This document shows, piece after piece, positions 46,653 to 55,423 of a DNA stretch of 64,000 nucleotides. The notes below the pieces were generated by a model. That model worked only from the letters and a program-made list of their open reading frames with translations. It had not been told where the DNA came from and did no database searches. Location: the NCBI GenBank assembly GCA_963783105.1, contig CAWAMI010000001.1, forward strand, positions 310,001-374,000. The letters are read 5' to 3'. Source of the DNA: JAVEDQ01 sp963783105 (GTDB taxonomy: Bacteria > Actinomycetota > Actinomycetes > Frankiales > Frankiaceae). The position numbers and the translations under genes were made by a program. Numbering within the stretch: position 1 is the first letter of the stretch; each line of letters starts with the position of its first letter.

Positions 46653-47258
46653 TCACGCTAGGGGCGCCAGGCGTACCGGCGCTTCTCCATTCCTGATCGG
46701 TCGCGTGACCTGCTTCGCCACGCAGGCCGGCAACCCCTCCGTCGAACGCGCCGCCCTGCTGCGGTAGGTGCTGGGCGGCATCCCGACGAGCTCCGTGAAG
46801 CGGCTGCTGAATGTCCCCAGCGACGAGCAGCCGACCTCGAAGCACACCTCGGTGACGGACAGGTCGCCGCGGCGCAGCAGGGCCATGGCCCGCTCGATGC
46901 GCCGGGTCATCAGGTAGGAGTAGGGCGGCTCGCCGTAGGCGCGCCGGAACTGGCGGCTGAGGTGCCCCGCCGACATGTGCACGCCGCGGGCCAGCGCCTC
47001 GACGTCCAGCGGCCGCGCGTACTCCCGGTCGATGCGGTCGCGGACGCGGCGCAGGAGCGCCAGGTCGCGCAGGTGCTGGGCGTCCGCGGGGGTGCCGGCC
47101 ACAGGCGAGATGGTGCCAGCCCCGGCCTGTCCGCGGGCCCGGGCCGCCCGGGATGGACGAGCGGGCGCAGGTCTCGTCGCCACGGCGATGTCACGCCGGA
47201 CGTCGTTCAACGGCTCAGCCTTTATCGGTCCATGCGAATTTGCGTGACGCTGAGACAC
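46653..47258 (-). CDS. AraC-family transcriptional regulator
   Basis: 201 residues. The AraC DNA-binding domain occupies the second half: LRRVRDRIDREYARPLDVEALARGVHMSAGHLSRQFRRAYGEPPYSYLMTRRIERAMALLRRGDLSVTEVCFEVGCSSLGTFSSRFTELVGMPPSTYR, with both helix-turn-helix units. The N-terminal 60 residues are low complexity and no ligand domain is present, so it is a short AraC type. GTG 47258 is uncertain; GTG at 47183 is an alternative. First gene of the AraC-VOC-UvrA2 operon. Confidence 0.85.
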   Translation of the reverse strand: MSQRHANSHGPIKAEPLNDVRRDIAVATRPAPARPSRAARARGQAGAGTISPVAGTPADAQHLRDLALLRRVRDRIDREYARPLDVEALARGVHMSAGHLSRQFRRAYGEPPYSYLMTRRIERAMALLRRGDLSVTEVCFEVGCSSLGTFSSRFTELVGMPPSTYRSRAARSTEGLPACVAKQVTRPIRNGEAPVRLAPLA

Positions 47259-47411
47259 CGCACAATCAATTCTGCGGGAAGACGGTCACGGTGCGTTGAC
47301 GGTTTGCGGACCGTGGGCGCATCCTCAGATAAATCTGCGACCACCGTCGTCCAGTCCTCGCGGCGCCCCCGGGTCATCCCGGGTCCTACGCGTCGAAACG
47401 AGGACCGGACG

Positions 47412-48458
47412 TTGCAGCGAGATCCGGACGCCGATCGTCCGCAGCGCCTCCGCCTGGTGGTTTCGCAGGCCCAGGTCGAGTCGGACGTGGGGAGTGCGAG
47501 CGGCGCCGTGGGCGACGCCTCCGTCTGGTACGGGGCGGACCCGGCGCTGTTCAACGGTCATCCGGCCGGGTCGTCGCGTCGCCAGGCCGCGGGTCGCCTG
47601 GGCACGGCCCTCTGGGAGGTGTTCCCGGGGCACGTCGCGCTGCTCGACCGGGACGGGATCGTCGTGTCCGTGAACCGCGCGTGGCGCGACTTCGCCCTGC
47701 AGGCCGGCGGGAGCCCGATGGCCGGCCTCGGCTCGAGCTACCTCGACGTCTGCGCGCGGGCCGCGGCGGACGGCGAGCCGGAGGCGCTGGAAGCCGCCGC
47801 CCTGGTGCGCGATGCGCTGAGGGGACGTGACCCCGGTCGCCGGCACTCGTACCGCTGCGCGGACGGACGGTGGTTCACCATGCAGGCGGTGCCCATCCCC
47901 GGACTCCACAGCGGGGCGCTCGTCGTGCACACCGACATCACGCCGGAGGTGCTGCGCGAGCAGGGATGGCAGCACCGTGCGCTGCACGATCCGCTCACCG
48001 GGCTGCCGAACCGTGCCCTGCTCGCCGACCGTCTCGAGCACGCCGTCGCCGGAGCCGCTCGGGACCCCGAGTCGTTGGCGGTGTTGTTCGTCGACCTCGT
48101 CGCCTTCAAGAACGTCAACGATCGGCTCGGGCACGACGCCGGTGACCAGGTGCTGCGCGAGGCGGCATCGCGGATGGCGAGAAGTCTGCGGACCGCAGAC
48201 ACCATCGGCCGGTGGGGCGGCGACGAGTTCCTCGTCATCGCGGAGCGTCTGGACCGGCGCGAGGCGGGAGAGGAGCTCGCGGCTCGGATCGCGAGCAGCC
48301 TGGACCGGCCCATGGCCATCGCGGGCGAGCACCTGTGCGTGCGGGCGGTGGTGGGCCTGGCCCATCTGCGCGAGTCACAGAGCCCGGCGGAGCTGGTGCG
48401 GGCGGCCGACGTGGCCATGCTGCGAGCCCGTGCCTCGTCAGCCCATCCGGCCCGCTGA
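47412..48458 (+). CDS. PAS-GGDEF diguanylate cyclase
   Basis: 348 residues. TTG 47412 is used because GAGGA precedes it by 8 bases; GTG 47457 is an alternative without a site. A PAS-like domain (about 45-180, VALLDRDGIVVSVNRAWRDFA, and YRCADGRWFTMQAVPI) is followed by a GGDEF domain (about 190-345) with HDPLTGLPNRALLADRL, FVDLVAFKNVNDRLGHDAGD, and GRWGGDEFLVIAE. RTAD five residues before GGDEF is an I-site. Divergent from the AraC-VOC-UvrA2 operon. Confidence 0.88.
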   Translation: MQRDPDADRPQRLRLVVSQAQVESDVGSASGAVGDASVWYGADPALFNGHPAGSSRRQAAGRLGTALWEVFPGHVALLDRDGIVVSVNRAWRDFALQAGGSPMAGLGSSYLDVCARAAADGEPEALEAAALVRDALRGRDPGRRHSYRCADGRWFTMQAVPIPGLHSGALVVHTDITPEVLREQGWQHRALHDPLTGLPNRALLADRLEHAVAGAARDPESLAVLFVDLVAFKNVNDRLGHDAGDQVLREAASRMARSLRTADTIGRWGGDEFLVIAERLDRREAGEELAARIASSLDRPMAIAGEHLCVRAVVGLAHLRESQSPAELVRAADVAMLRARASSAHPAR

Positions 48459-48489
48459 CCGGGCGACCCCAACGGCTCGCGGTTGCCGG

Positions 48490-48846
48490 TCAGATCTCGA
48501 ACCAGACCTGCTTACCTGTTGCGGTCGACGCCCAGCCCCACGTGCTCGCCAGGGCTTCCACGATGGCCAGTCCCCGCCCCTGGTCGCCGTCGAGCGTGGC
48601 GAGCCGGACATGCACGGGATCGGCGGAGGTGTCCTCGACGGCGATCCGCATCCTCGGAGCGAGGGCGATGCGAAGGACGAGTTCGGTCTCCGCGTGCCGA
48701 ATCGCGTTGGTGACCAGTTCGCTGACGAGGAGTTCGGCCGAGTCGGAGACGCCGGGCGGACAGTCCATGAGCGCCTGGCGCACCAGCAGGCGAGCCAGCG
48801 CAGGGCTTCGCGTGCTGTTCGGCAGGGAGTAGGTGCCCGTCCACAT
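48490..48846 (-). CDS. RsbW-like ATP-binding anti-sigma kinase
   Basis: 118 residues, a GHKL HATPase_c_2 protein of the partner-switching type. Nucleotide boxes are ELLVSELVTNAIRHA (N box), AVEDTSADPV (G1) and GRGLAIVEALAS (G2). ATG 48846 follows GGAG. No anti-anti-sigma STAS gene or dedicated sigma gene is adjacent, so the partner lies elsewhere; many such single-domain kinases occur in actinomycetes. Convergent with the GGDEF gene. Confidence 0.85.
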   Translation of the reverse strand: MWTGTYSLPNSTRSPALARLLVRQALMDCPPGVSDSAELLVSELVTNAIRHAETELVLRIALAPRMRIAVEDTSADPVHVRLATLDGDQGRGLAIVEALASTWGWASTATGKQVWFEI

Positions 48847-49381
48847 CGCTCCGGGAGGGCTGGACGCCAGGTCGGGCGATTCCGCACTCACGAGGCGGCC
48901 CGCCGGCTCTCCTGCAGCCGTCGAAACGCTGCTGGCGGCAGGTGTGGCCGCCGTGCCTCGGAGATGCTTCTCAGAGCCTCGGCTGCGTTCGCACGGGCGC
49001 CCGCGGAAGCGAAGACCGTTCTGCGAACTCTCCGAGCGAGGAGGGCCACGGAAGGAAGACGATGAAGCAAGGCGACAATTCCTCAAGTTCGCGGGACTGT
49101 TCACCGCGCCGCGAGGACTGGACGCCACGAGAAGTTGACTTCATGCTGCTCTGTGACCCGCGGCCTGTCAATCGGGACGGGTTCAGCACGAAATCCGCAC
49201 TTGCGGAGGGGCCCGGCTAGGGCGAGGTCCTGACCCGAAGCAGCCGGGCGCGGAGACACCGTGCTGCTGGCTCAACCGGAAACCGCCGCACGGCCATGAT
49301 GACAAATTTCACGGGCAAAGGCACCCCCGGGGAGCGCAGCGGTCGACATCCCGGCAACTTGTGCCACTCTGATCCGGACAG
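48847..49381. other. Intergenic region without a confident gene
   Basis: 535 bases between the divergent RsbW-like and GAF-ANTAR genes. A 52-codon frame from ATG 49062 with GGAAG before it (starting MKQGDNSSSS, ending 49220) is the only reading with a plausible ribosome site, but its composition gives no family. It should hold the two promoters. Confidence 0.4.
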
Positions 49382-50134
49382 GTGGCTGGCACGGGCTGTC
49401 TGCTGGGCCACGGAGGCGTTGTGGACGGTGACGGTGACGGGCGCAGGGCGACCATCTTGGCGGAGATGCTGGGTGGGGATCGCGAAGTGAGCGCGCGCGA
49501 CCTGGTCGGTCGCGTCTGCCGGTTCTCGGTCGCCCGGCTCGACCTCTCGAGCTGCGCCCTGCTGCTGATGTCCGGCGCGGATTCCGTGGAGACGCTGGCG
49601 AGCGCCGGGCCGCAGAGCGGTGAGGTGGCGGATCTGCAGTTCAGCCTGGGTGAGGGTCCGTGCCTGGAGGCCCACAACTCGGGGCTGCCCGTCCTCGTGC
49701 CCGACCTGACCGTTGCCGGTTCTCGATGGCCGGCGTTCGCGTCAGCGGCGTCCGCGATCGGCGTGCGCGCCGAGTTCTCGTTGCCGCTGCAGGTCGGTAC
49801 CGCCGGGCTGGGCACGTTGGACATGTCCCGCAGCGAACCGGGCATGCTCGCCGACGACGAATTCACCGATGCGCTCGTCGCCGCCGACATCGCCACCGAC
49901 GCCCTCCTGACCCTGCAGGACATGGACGGCTCGGCGGAACTGACAGAACTGCTCACGACGGGTGGCACGGACCGGCTCGTGGTGCATCAGGCCACGGGGA
50001 TTTTGTCGGTCAAGCTGGACCTGGGCGTCTCGGACGCCCTGGCGAGGCTGCGGGCACATGCCTTCCGGACCGGGCGCCCCCTCCATGAGATCGCGAGCAA
50101 TGTGGTGAATCGGCAGGTGGACTTCGATGGATGA
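49382..50134 (+). CDS. GAF-ANTAR regulator
   Basis: 250 residues. A GAF sensor domain (about 30-165: SGADSVETLASAGPQSG, FSLGEGPCLEAHNSGLPVLVPDL, FSLPLQVGTAGLGTLDMSRSEPG) and a C-terminal ANTAR RNA-binding domain (about 190-245: DRLVVHQATGILSVKLDLGVSDALARLRAHAFRTGRPLHEIA). ANTAR proteins bind twin hexaloop RNAs and stop termination. Start at GTG 49382; a GTG at about 49421 is possible. Overlaps the next GAF-ANTAR gene by 8 bases. Confidence 0.87.
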   Translation: MAGTGCLLGHGGVVDGDGDGRRATILAEMLGGDREVSARDLVGRVCRFSVARLDLSSCALLLMSGADSVETLASAGPQSGEVADLQFSLGEGPCLEAHNSGLPVLVPDLTVAGSRWPAFASAASAIGVRAEFSLPLQVGTAGLGTLDMSRSEPGMLADDEFTDALVAADIATDALLTLQDMDGSAELTELLTTGGTDRLVVHQATGILSVKLDLGVSDALARLRAHAFRTGRPLHEIASNVVNRQVDFDG

Positions 50135-50906
50135 CGACCCGAGAACGACATTCGTGCCCGAGAGCGGCCGCACGGCCGAAGACCGGGAGCGGCTTCTGGC
50201 GCGCACCTTTCTCCGCCTCGCCGACACCCTCGTCGACGACTTCGACGTGGTCGAGTTCCTCCATGGACTGTCCGCGGACTCGGTCGACATCCTGGGTGCC
50301 ACTGCCGCCGGCGTGATGCTGGATGACGGCCGCGGGGGCCTCCGGCTCGTCGCCTCCTCCGAGGAACGGATGCGGCTGCTCGAGCTGTTCGAGCTGCAGG
50401 CGGCAGAGGGTCCCTGCCTTGACGCGTTCCGGAGCGGGACGACGCAGCAGGCGGCCAGGGCGGAGGGACAGCAGCGCTGGCCCGGCTTCGCGGGGAGGGC
50501 CGGGGAGGCCGGCTTCGGCCTCATGTGCGGCGTACCCCTGCAGCTGCGAGGACGGGTGATCGGCGCGCTCAACCTGTTCCGGGAGAGCGACACCTCGTTC
50601 ACCGAGACCGAACTGGTTCTGGCGAAGTCGATGGCGACGGTGGCGACCGTCGGTCTGCTGCACGAACGCGCCCTCAAAGACGGGTACCTGCTCGCCGAGC
50701 AATTGCAGACCGCACTGCAGAGCCGCGTGGTCATCGAGCAGGCGAAGGGCATGATCTCCGAGTACCTGGGCGTCAGCATCGACGAGGCCTTCGTCGTGCT
50801 GCGCGACCAGGCCCGCAACCACAACCTCAAGCTCACCCAGCTGGCCCACGAGGTCGCCACCAAGGCGGTGGGCGGCGCCTTCTTCCGCAGCGAGTCGCCG
50901 TCCTAG
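50127..50906 (+). CDS. GAF-ANTAR regulator
   Basis: 259 residues. GAF domain about 25-175 (SVDILGATAAGVMLDDGRGGL, LQAAEGPCLDAFRSGTTQQ, FGLMCGVPLQLRGRVIGALNLFRE) and ANTAR about 190-248 (LQTALQSRVVIEQAKGMISEYLGVSIDEAFVVLRDQARNHNLKLTQLAHEVA), with the conserved Ala and aromatic spacing of an RNA-binding ANTAR. ATG 50127 lies within the previous gene, so the two are made together and might pair. Convergent with the amine oxidase gene (4-base gap). Confidence 0.9.
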   Translation: MDDDPRTTFVPESGRTAEDRERLLARTFLRLADTLVDDFDVVEFLHGLSADSVDILGATAAGVMLDDGRGGLRLVASSEERMRLLELFELQAAEGPCLDAFRSGTTQQAARAEGQQRWPGFAGRAGEAGFGLMCGVPLQLRGRVIGALNLFRESDTSFTETELVLAKSMATVATVGLLHERALKDGYLLAEQLQTALQSRVVIEQAKGMISEYLGVSIDEAFVVLRDQARNHNLKLTQLAHEVATKAVGGAFFRSESPS

Positions 50907-50910
50907 CGAG

Positions 50911-52434
50911 TTAGCCGACGATCTCTTTCGCGGCACGCTCGCCCGAACGGACCGCGCCGTCCATGTAGCCATGCCAGTAGGTGGCGGTCTCGGTCCCGGC
51001 CCAGTGGATCCGCCCGATCGGCGGGATCAGGGAGCGGCCGTACTCGGTGATCAGCCCCGGGGGCGCGATCGCGGTCGGGCAGCCCCGCGTCCACTCCTCC
51101 CGGGCCCACTCCTTCACCTCGACGCGGGTCGGAGTTTTCGCCTTCGGGCCGAAGTAGACGGCGAAGTTGTTCAGCACGGCGTCGATCAGCGCTCGCCGCC
51201 GGCCGCTGAACCTCCGCGCCTCGTCGCCGCCCACGAACCCGAGCAGCCCACCGATCGAGCCGTCCTGGGGCGAGACGTCGAAGGTCGTCTTGGCCGGGCC
51301 GGTGTCGCTCACCGCCGCACCGGTGAGTCCCGCGTCGCGCCACCACGGCTTGTCGTAGAACGCCTCGACCTTCGTCAGGTTGCCCATGCCGAGCCGCTGG
51401 GTGAGCTGGTCCCGCTCGGGCGGCAGCAGCGGGTCGTAGATGATCCGGGACGCGAGCGGCGGCGGGATGGCGACCACGACGTGCTTCGCCGTCGCGGTGA
51501 CCGCGTCGGAGACGACGGTGACGCCGGAGCCGGAGCACGTGATACGCCGGACCGGGGCATTCAGCACGACGCGGCCGGCGCCGAGCTTCTTCGCCATCCG
51601 GATCGCGATCACCTGCGCGCCCTCGACGAAGCGCTGCGCCTGCGCGCCGTTGCGGGTGCCGATCAGCCGCTCGAAGGTGCCGGGCGTCGACCCGTTCGTC
51701 GCGGTGGCGATGTAGTCGAGGACGAACAGCAGCGACGGCACCCGGGCCTCGGCGCCGATCAACGACTCCAACGCGGCCGAGGCGACCTTGCGGGTCTGCT
51801 CCATCGTCGTGTGCTCGCGCAGCCAGGTGTCGAAGGTCTGCCGGTCCCACTCCTCGGCGTGCGGCGCGTCGTAGGGCCGGCCGATCGGGATCTCGGTGGC
51901 CATCTGATCGAGCAGCGTCACCAGTGCGACGATGTCCGCGGTGATGGTCGGGTCCGGCGGCACCGTGCCGAGCGGGGTCTTGTCGTCGTAGGTCAGGCGC
52001 AGGCCGCGGCCGTAGTAGACCTGCTGACCCTCGTCCGGCTGGTCGAAGGCGTGGACGCCGTTCGCGGCCGCCATCGCGGCGATGCGGTCCTGGGTCGGGC
52101 CGATCCAGGTCCCGCCCAGGTCGGCGTGGTTGCCGTTGCCGAGGTCCTGGTTCTGGGCGCGTCCGCCGACGCGGTTGCGCGCCTCGAGCACCAGGACCGA
52201 GCGGCCCGCCTTCTGCAGGGCCTGCGCGGCGGTCAGACCGGCCAGGCCGGCGCCGACGACCACGACGTCCACCGTCCGTCTGGTCGCCGCCATCGCGGGC
52301 CGGGGATGCAGGGCGACGGCCCCGCTGCCGGCGACGCTCCCGGCCGCGACCGCCGCTCCGGTGAGCAGGGCCCGGCGCGTGACGCCGCTTCTGGTGTGTG
52401 CACTCGGCGATTGACCGCCGCCCCCGGTCGACAT
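50911..52434 (-). CDS. Tat-exported flavin monoamine oxidase
   Basis: 507 residues. A twin-arginine signal (TRRALLTGAAVAAGSVAGSGA, R20-R21) precedes the FAD fold VDVVVVGAGLAGLTAAQALQKAGRSVLVLEARNRVGGRAQN. Amine-oxidase motifs include GGTWIGPTQDRI, EGAQVIAIRMAKKL, KVEAFYDKPWWRDAG and the C-terminal GRIHWAGTETATYWHGYMDGAVRSGERAAKEI, which holds the FAD-binding Glu and aromatic cage. It acts outside the membrane on primary amines, releasing aldehyde, ammonia and peroxide. Substrate unknown. Confidence 0.9.
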   Translation of the reverse strand: MSTGGGGQSPSAHTRSGVTRRALLTGAAVAAGSVAGSGAVALHPRPAMAATRRTVDVVVVGAGLAGLTAAQALQKAGRSVLVLEARNRVGGRAQNQDLGNGNHADLGGTWIGPTQDRIAAMAAANGVHAFDQPDEGQQVYYGRGLRLTYDDKTPLGTVPPDPTITADIVALVTLLDQMATEIPIGRPYDAPHAEEWDRQTFDTWLREHTTMEQTRKVASAALESLIGAEARVPSLLFVLDYIATATNGSTPGTFERLIGTRNGAQAQRFVEGAQVIAIRMAKKLGAGRVVLNAPVRRITCSGSGVTVVSDAVTATAKHVVVAIPPPLASRIIYDPLLPPERDQLTQRLGMGNLTKVEAFYDKPWWRDAGLTGAAVSDTGPAKTTFDVSPQDGSIGGLLGFVGGDEARRFSGRRRALIDAVLNNFAVYFGPKAKTPTRVEVKEWAREEWTRGCPTAIAPPGLITEYGRSLIPPIGRIHWAGTETATYWHGYMDGAVRSGERAAKEIVG

Positions 52435-52683
52435 GGGGAGCAGTGTTCGCCATCACCTCGAACGACTCCTGCCCGGGGGTGGTCGAGGACATCAGGCCGG
52501 CGTGAAGGTCCCGTCTCCTGAGAGACGACGCTCCGGTGTAGCCGTCGTACTCCTTCAGGCCTTTGCCCTGACCCGCACCGGCCCGCCGTGGGTTCAGGAG
52601 CTTCGGTGGAACCGGCACTCTTCGGACAACCGCACACCCGTACGGTCGTTAGGAACAGTCTTCTGCGGGTATCGCCGCCTCCC

Positions 52684-53064
52684 GTGAGCGAGACCGACCA
52701 CAACCACCCGGTCGACCCGGCCAGGGTCGCCGCCGCCCGCGCCCGCCTGCCGAGCGCTGCCGATGCCGAGCGGATGAGCGCGCTGTTGGGGTTGCTCGCC
52801 GATCCGGTCAGGGCCCGGCTGCTCTACGCCCTGGACGTGGTTGTGGAGCTGTGTGTCGGCGACTTGGCTCTGGCTCTGGAGGTGAACGAGGACCAGGTCG
52901 GCTACGGGTTGCGCGTGCTGCGGGGTGCCGGGCTGGTCACGCGTCGCAAGGAAGGCCGGACGGCGTTCTACCGGCTGGCCGAGGACTTCCCCGCCCCGCT
53001 GCGGGAGCACTGCCTGCGCCGACTGGTCGAGCTCACCACCACCCCGTCCGGTGGGGACGATTGA
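52684..53064 (+). CDS. ArsR/SmtB-family regulator preceding the complex-I-like operon
   Basis: 126 residues from GTG 52684. Winged helix: LLGLLADPVRARLLYALDVVVELCVGDLALALEVNEDQVGYGLRVLRGAGLVTRRKEGRTAFYRLAE. The ELCVCDL metal motif of ArsR/CadC is altered to ELCVGDL (Cys57 kept); Cys110 is the only other Cys, and the N-terminus has HNH. Metal or thiol sensing is possible but not clear. It lies 40 bases before nuoA and likely controls it. Confidence 0.85.
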   Translation: MSETDHNHPVDPARVAAARARLPSAADAERMSALLGLLADPVRARLLYALDVVVELCVGDLALALEVNEDQVGYGLRVLRGAGLVTRRKEGRTAFYRLAEDFPAPLREHCLRRLVELTTTPSGGDD

Positions 53065-53104
53065 GCATCCACTGCCTTTCGCGAACAACGAGGAGACGGT
53101 CCTG

Positions 53105-53446
53105 ATGCTGGGGTTGGCGTCGATGGCGCTGCTTGCGGTGGCCGGGATCCTGGTCGGCTATGGGCTGCACCGGGAGTCGGCGGTAGCCGGCACGGATCTG
53201 ACCGTGCTGCCGTTCCTGTCCGGCCACCAGCCACAGGAGCACGCGCTGTCCCGCTACCACGCCCGGTACTACCCGCTGACCTTGCTGTTTCTCGCCTTCG
53301 ACGTCGAAATGCTCTACATGTATCCATGGGCGACGGTGGTCGCGCAGGTCGGCACGTCGGCTGTGGTGGAGATGTTCGTCTTCCTCGGCGTGCTGATGCT
53401 CGGTGTCCTGTGGGCGTGGCGCGAGGGGGCGCTGCAGTGGACCTGA
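53105..53446 (+). CDS. nuoA: NADH-quinone oxidoreductase subunit A (NuoA-like)
   Basis: 113 residues, three transmembrane helices. LSRYHARYYPLTLLFLAFDVEMLYMYPWA holds the family FDVE(x)xxLYPWA motif, with the conserved Asp and Glu. In complex I it joins membrane and peripheral arms. Here it opens an operon that lacks most of the peripheral arm. GAGGAG precedes ATG 53105 by 10 bases. Its end overlaps the next gene by 10 bases. Confidence 0.9.
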   Translation: MLGLASMALLAVAGILVGYGLHRESAVAGTDLTVLPFLSGHQPQEHALSRYHARYYPLTLLFLAFDVEMLYMYPWATVVAQVGTSAVVEMFVFLGVLMLGVLWAWREGALQWT

Positions 53447-54486
53447 AGGGGCGACTGGCCCGGGCTGCGACCCGTCGCGTCGCGGTGCTGCTCGTCGAGG
53501 TTCCCGGTTGGCGGCGGGTGCGCTGCGCGCTTCAGGCCGAACTGCGCGATCGGGGCTGGCGGGAGGCGACCTCTCCGGCCGACGCCGATGCGCTGGTGAT
53601 CTGCGGGCGCCCGGGCGCGGAGCTGAGTCAGTGCGCCGAGCTGGTGTGGGAACAGCTGCCGGGCCCTCGTGCACGGATTCGCCTGACGGCACCGGCGGCG
53701 GTCAGCGCCGGGCTGGACCAACTGCTGGCCGAGCTCCTCGACACCGACCGGCAGCGGGGCGACGCGGTCGAACGACCGGCGGAACAGACCACGACCGAAC
53801 AGGACCAGGAAGAGGAACAGGAACAGGACGATCAGAACGAAGGCCACGAGGACATGGACCACGGCGGGATGGACATGCCGATGCCCGGCGGCATCCCGCT
53901 GGCCGACGAGGGTCCCGACCGCGACGCGCTCGACCTCGACGTGCTGCACGTTCCGTTGGGTCCCGTGCTGCCGGACTGGCCGGCCGGCCTGGTCCTCGAG
54001 TGCACGCTGCAGGGCGACCTCGTGACCGCGACCCGCACCCGGGTGCTCGCCGGTGAGGCGCCTGCTCCCGCGGACTCGGATCTGGAGCCCGGCTCACCGC
54101 CGGACCGGCTGGACCGGGCCGCGCGGCTGCTGTCCGTGGCCGGCTGGACGGCCGAGGCCACCGACGCCGCGGTCCTCCGGGACCGGCTGCTGTTCGGCAC
54201 TGTCGCCGACCCCGTTGGGACGGAGATCGACCGGCTGATCACAAGGGTGCGGCGCTCGCGGGTCCTGCGGTGGGTGCTGGCCGACGTGCCCGGTGTCCGC
54301 GACCAACTGCTCGACTGCTTGGTCGAGGCGCGGACACCAGGAGCGGGCGTATCGGGGTCGACCGGAGCGGCGGAGTCGCTCGGGGACATGGTGGTCGGCC
54401 GGGACCTGGCTGCGGCCCGGCTGCTCGTCGCGGCAGCCGATGTGAACCGCACCAACCTCGGTCGTGGCGAGGCGGGCGTGCCGTGA
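53437..54486 (+). CDS. Decayed NuoB-like/NuoD-like fusion protein with His/Met-rich linker
   Basis: 349 residues from GTG 53437 (GAGGGGG before it). Residues 1-105 follow the NuoB fold (VAVLLVEVPGWRRV, ADALVICGRPGAELSQCAELVWEQLPGPRARIRL) but lack the CC...C...C cluster ligands. Residues 110-155 are an acidic Gln/Glu linker ending in GHEDMDHGGMDMPMPGG. Residues 168-200 (LDVLHVPLGPVLPDWPAGLV, LECTLQGDLVTATR) resemble the NuoD N-terminal GPQHPxxxG...LxGE strand. The rest is helical. It therefore looks like a structural stand-in for the B/D quinone module without cofactors. Overlaps nuoA and shares GTGA with nuoH. Confidence 0.7.
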   Translation: MDLKGRLARAATRRVAVLLVEVPGWRRVRCALQAELRDRGWREATSPADADALVICGRPGAELSQCAELVWEQLPGPRARIRLTAPAAVSAGLDQLLAELLDTDRQRGDAVERPAEQTTTEQDQEEEQEQDDQNEGHEDMDHGGMDMPMPGGIPLADEGPDRDALDLDVLHVPLGPVLPDWPAGLVLECTLQGDLVTATRTRVLAGEAPAPADSDLEPGSPPDRLDRAARLLSVAGWTAEATDAAVLRDRLLFGTVADPVGTEIDRLITRVRRSRVLRWVLADVPGVRDQLLDCLVEARTPGAGVSGSTGAAESLGDMVVGRDLAAARLLVAAADVNRTNLGRGEAGVP

Positions 54487-55418
54487 CGGGGATTCAGGAG
54501 GTGTCGGCGGTCTGGGTGCTTCTTGCTGGGCTGCTACTGCTGACCCTCGCCGCGGCAGGCGCGTCGCTGGACGGCGCGCTGGCCGCCCGGGCGGCCGGTC
54601 GTCCGTGGGTCGGCGGCGCTGGAGTGCCATGGACGGAGACGGCGCGGCTGCTGCGTCAGCGCCGCCGGACCACGGTGGCCGCCGACCGGCTGCTGTGGCG
54701 GATCGGCTGCGCCGGGCTGCTGGTCGCGGCGCTGATGAAGATCGCCGTCGTTCCACTGGGGAACTGGACCACCAGCGATTTGACCGTGGGCGTCGTGTGG
54801 TTCAACGCGATGGACGTCACGGTCTGGGCGCTGGTGTGGCTGGCAGGCTGGGGTCCGAACAGCGCATTCGGCCTGATCGGCGGCTACCGCTTTCTCGGGC
54901 AGGCCCTGTCCTACGAGCTGCCGCTGATGTTCGCGCTGACCGCGCCGGCCGTCGCCGCCGGCAGTCTGCGGCTCGGGGATGTGGTGGCGGCGCAGCACGG
55001 CCTGTGGTTCGTCGTCTGGATGCCGGTCGCCTTCGTGGTGTTCTGCGGGGCGGTGCTGGCCTTTTCCGTTCTGGGACCGTTCAGCGCGGCCGTCTCGCGC
55101 GACATCGCCGGGGGCGCGTTCGCTGAGGCGTCGGGGATCGAGCGGTTGCTGCTGCTGGCCGGCCGGTGGGCCTTGCTGAGCGCCGGTGCAGCGTTCGCCG
55201 CGGCCGCGTTCCTCGGAGGCGGGAACGGTCCGCTACTGCCGGGCTGGGCGTGGCAGCTGGTCAAGACCTCGGCACTCCTGGCCGGACTCGTCCTGTTGCG
55301 TCGGCGTCTGCCCACCCTCCGACCGGACCGGCTGCCGCCCGTCGCCTGGCTCGGCGCGCTGCCGTTGGTGCTGCTGCAGGTGCTGGTCGTGTCCGTCGTC
55401 GTCGTGGTGAGGAGCTGA
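54483..55418 (+). CDS. nuoH: NADH-quinone oxidoreductase subunit H (NuoH-like)
   Basis: 311 residues, eight or so transmembrane helices. PNSAFGLIGGYRFLGQALSYELPLMFALTAP matches the NuoH SKYALLGxxRxxAQxISYEIP motif. The acidic loop that lines the quinone channel (usual PFDLPEAExELVAGYxxEYSG) reads GPFSAAVSRDIAGGAFAEASG, keeping the frame but losing several Glu. Quinone chemistry may therefore be altered or absent. GTG 54483 overlaps the previous stop. Confidence 0.88.
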   Translation: MTGIQEVSAVWVLLAGLLLLTLAAAGASLDGALAARAAGRPWVGGAGVPWTETARLLRQRRRTTVAADRLLWRIGCAGLLVAALMKIAVVPLGNWTTSDLTVGVVWFNAMDVTVWALVWLAGWGPNSAFGLIGGYRFLGQALSYELPLMFALTAPAVAAGSLRLGDVVAAQHGLWFVVWMPVAFVVFCGAVLAFSVLGPFSAAVSRDIAGGAFAEASGIERLLLLAGRWALLSAGAAFAAAAFLGGGNGPLLPGWAWQLVKTSALLAGLVLLRRRLPTLRPDRLPPVAWLGALPLVLLQVLVVSVVVVVRS

Positions 55419-55423
55419 TCGCC

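Noticed and set aside
48888..49070. 60-codon minus-strand frame upstream of the RsbW-like gene
   Set aside because: Starts only with TTG or an internal GTG, no ribosome site, no STAS-domain features.
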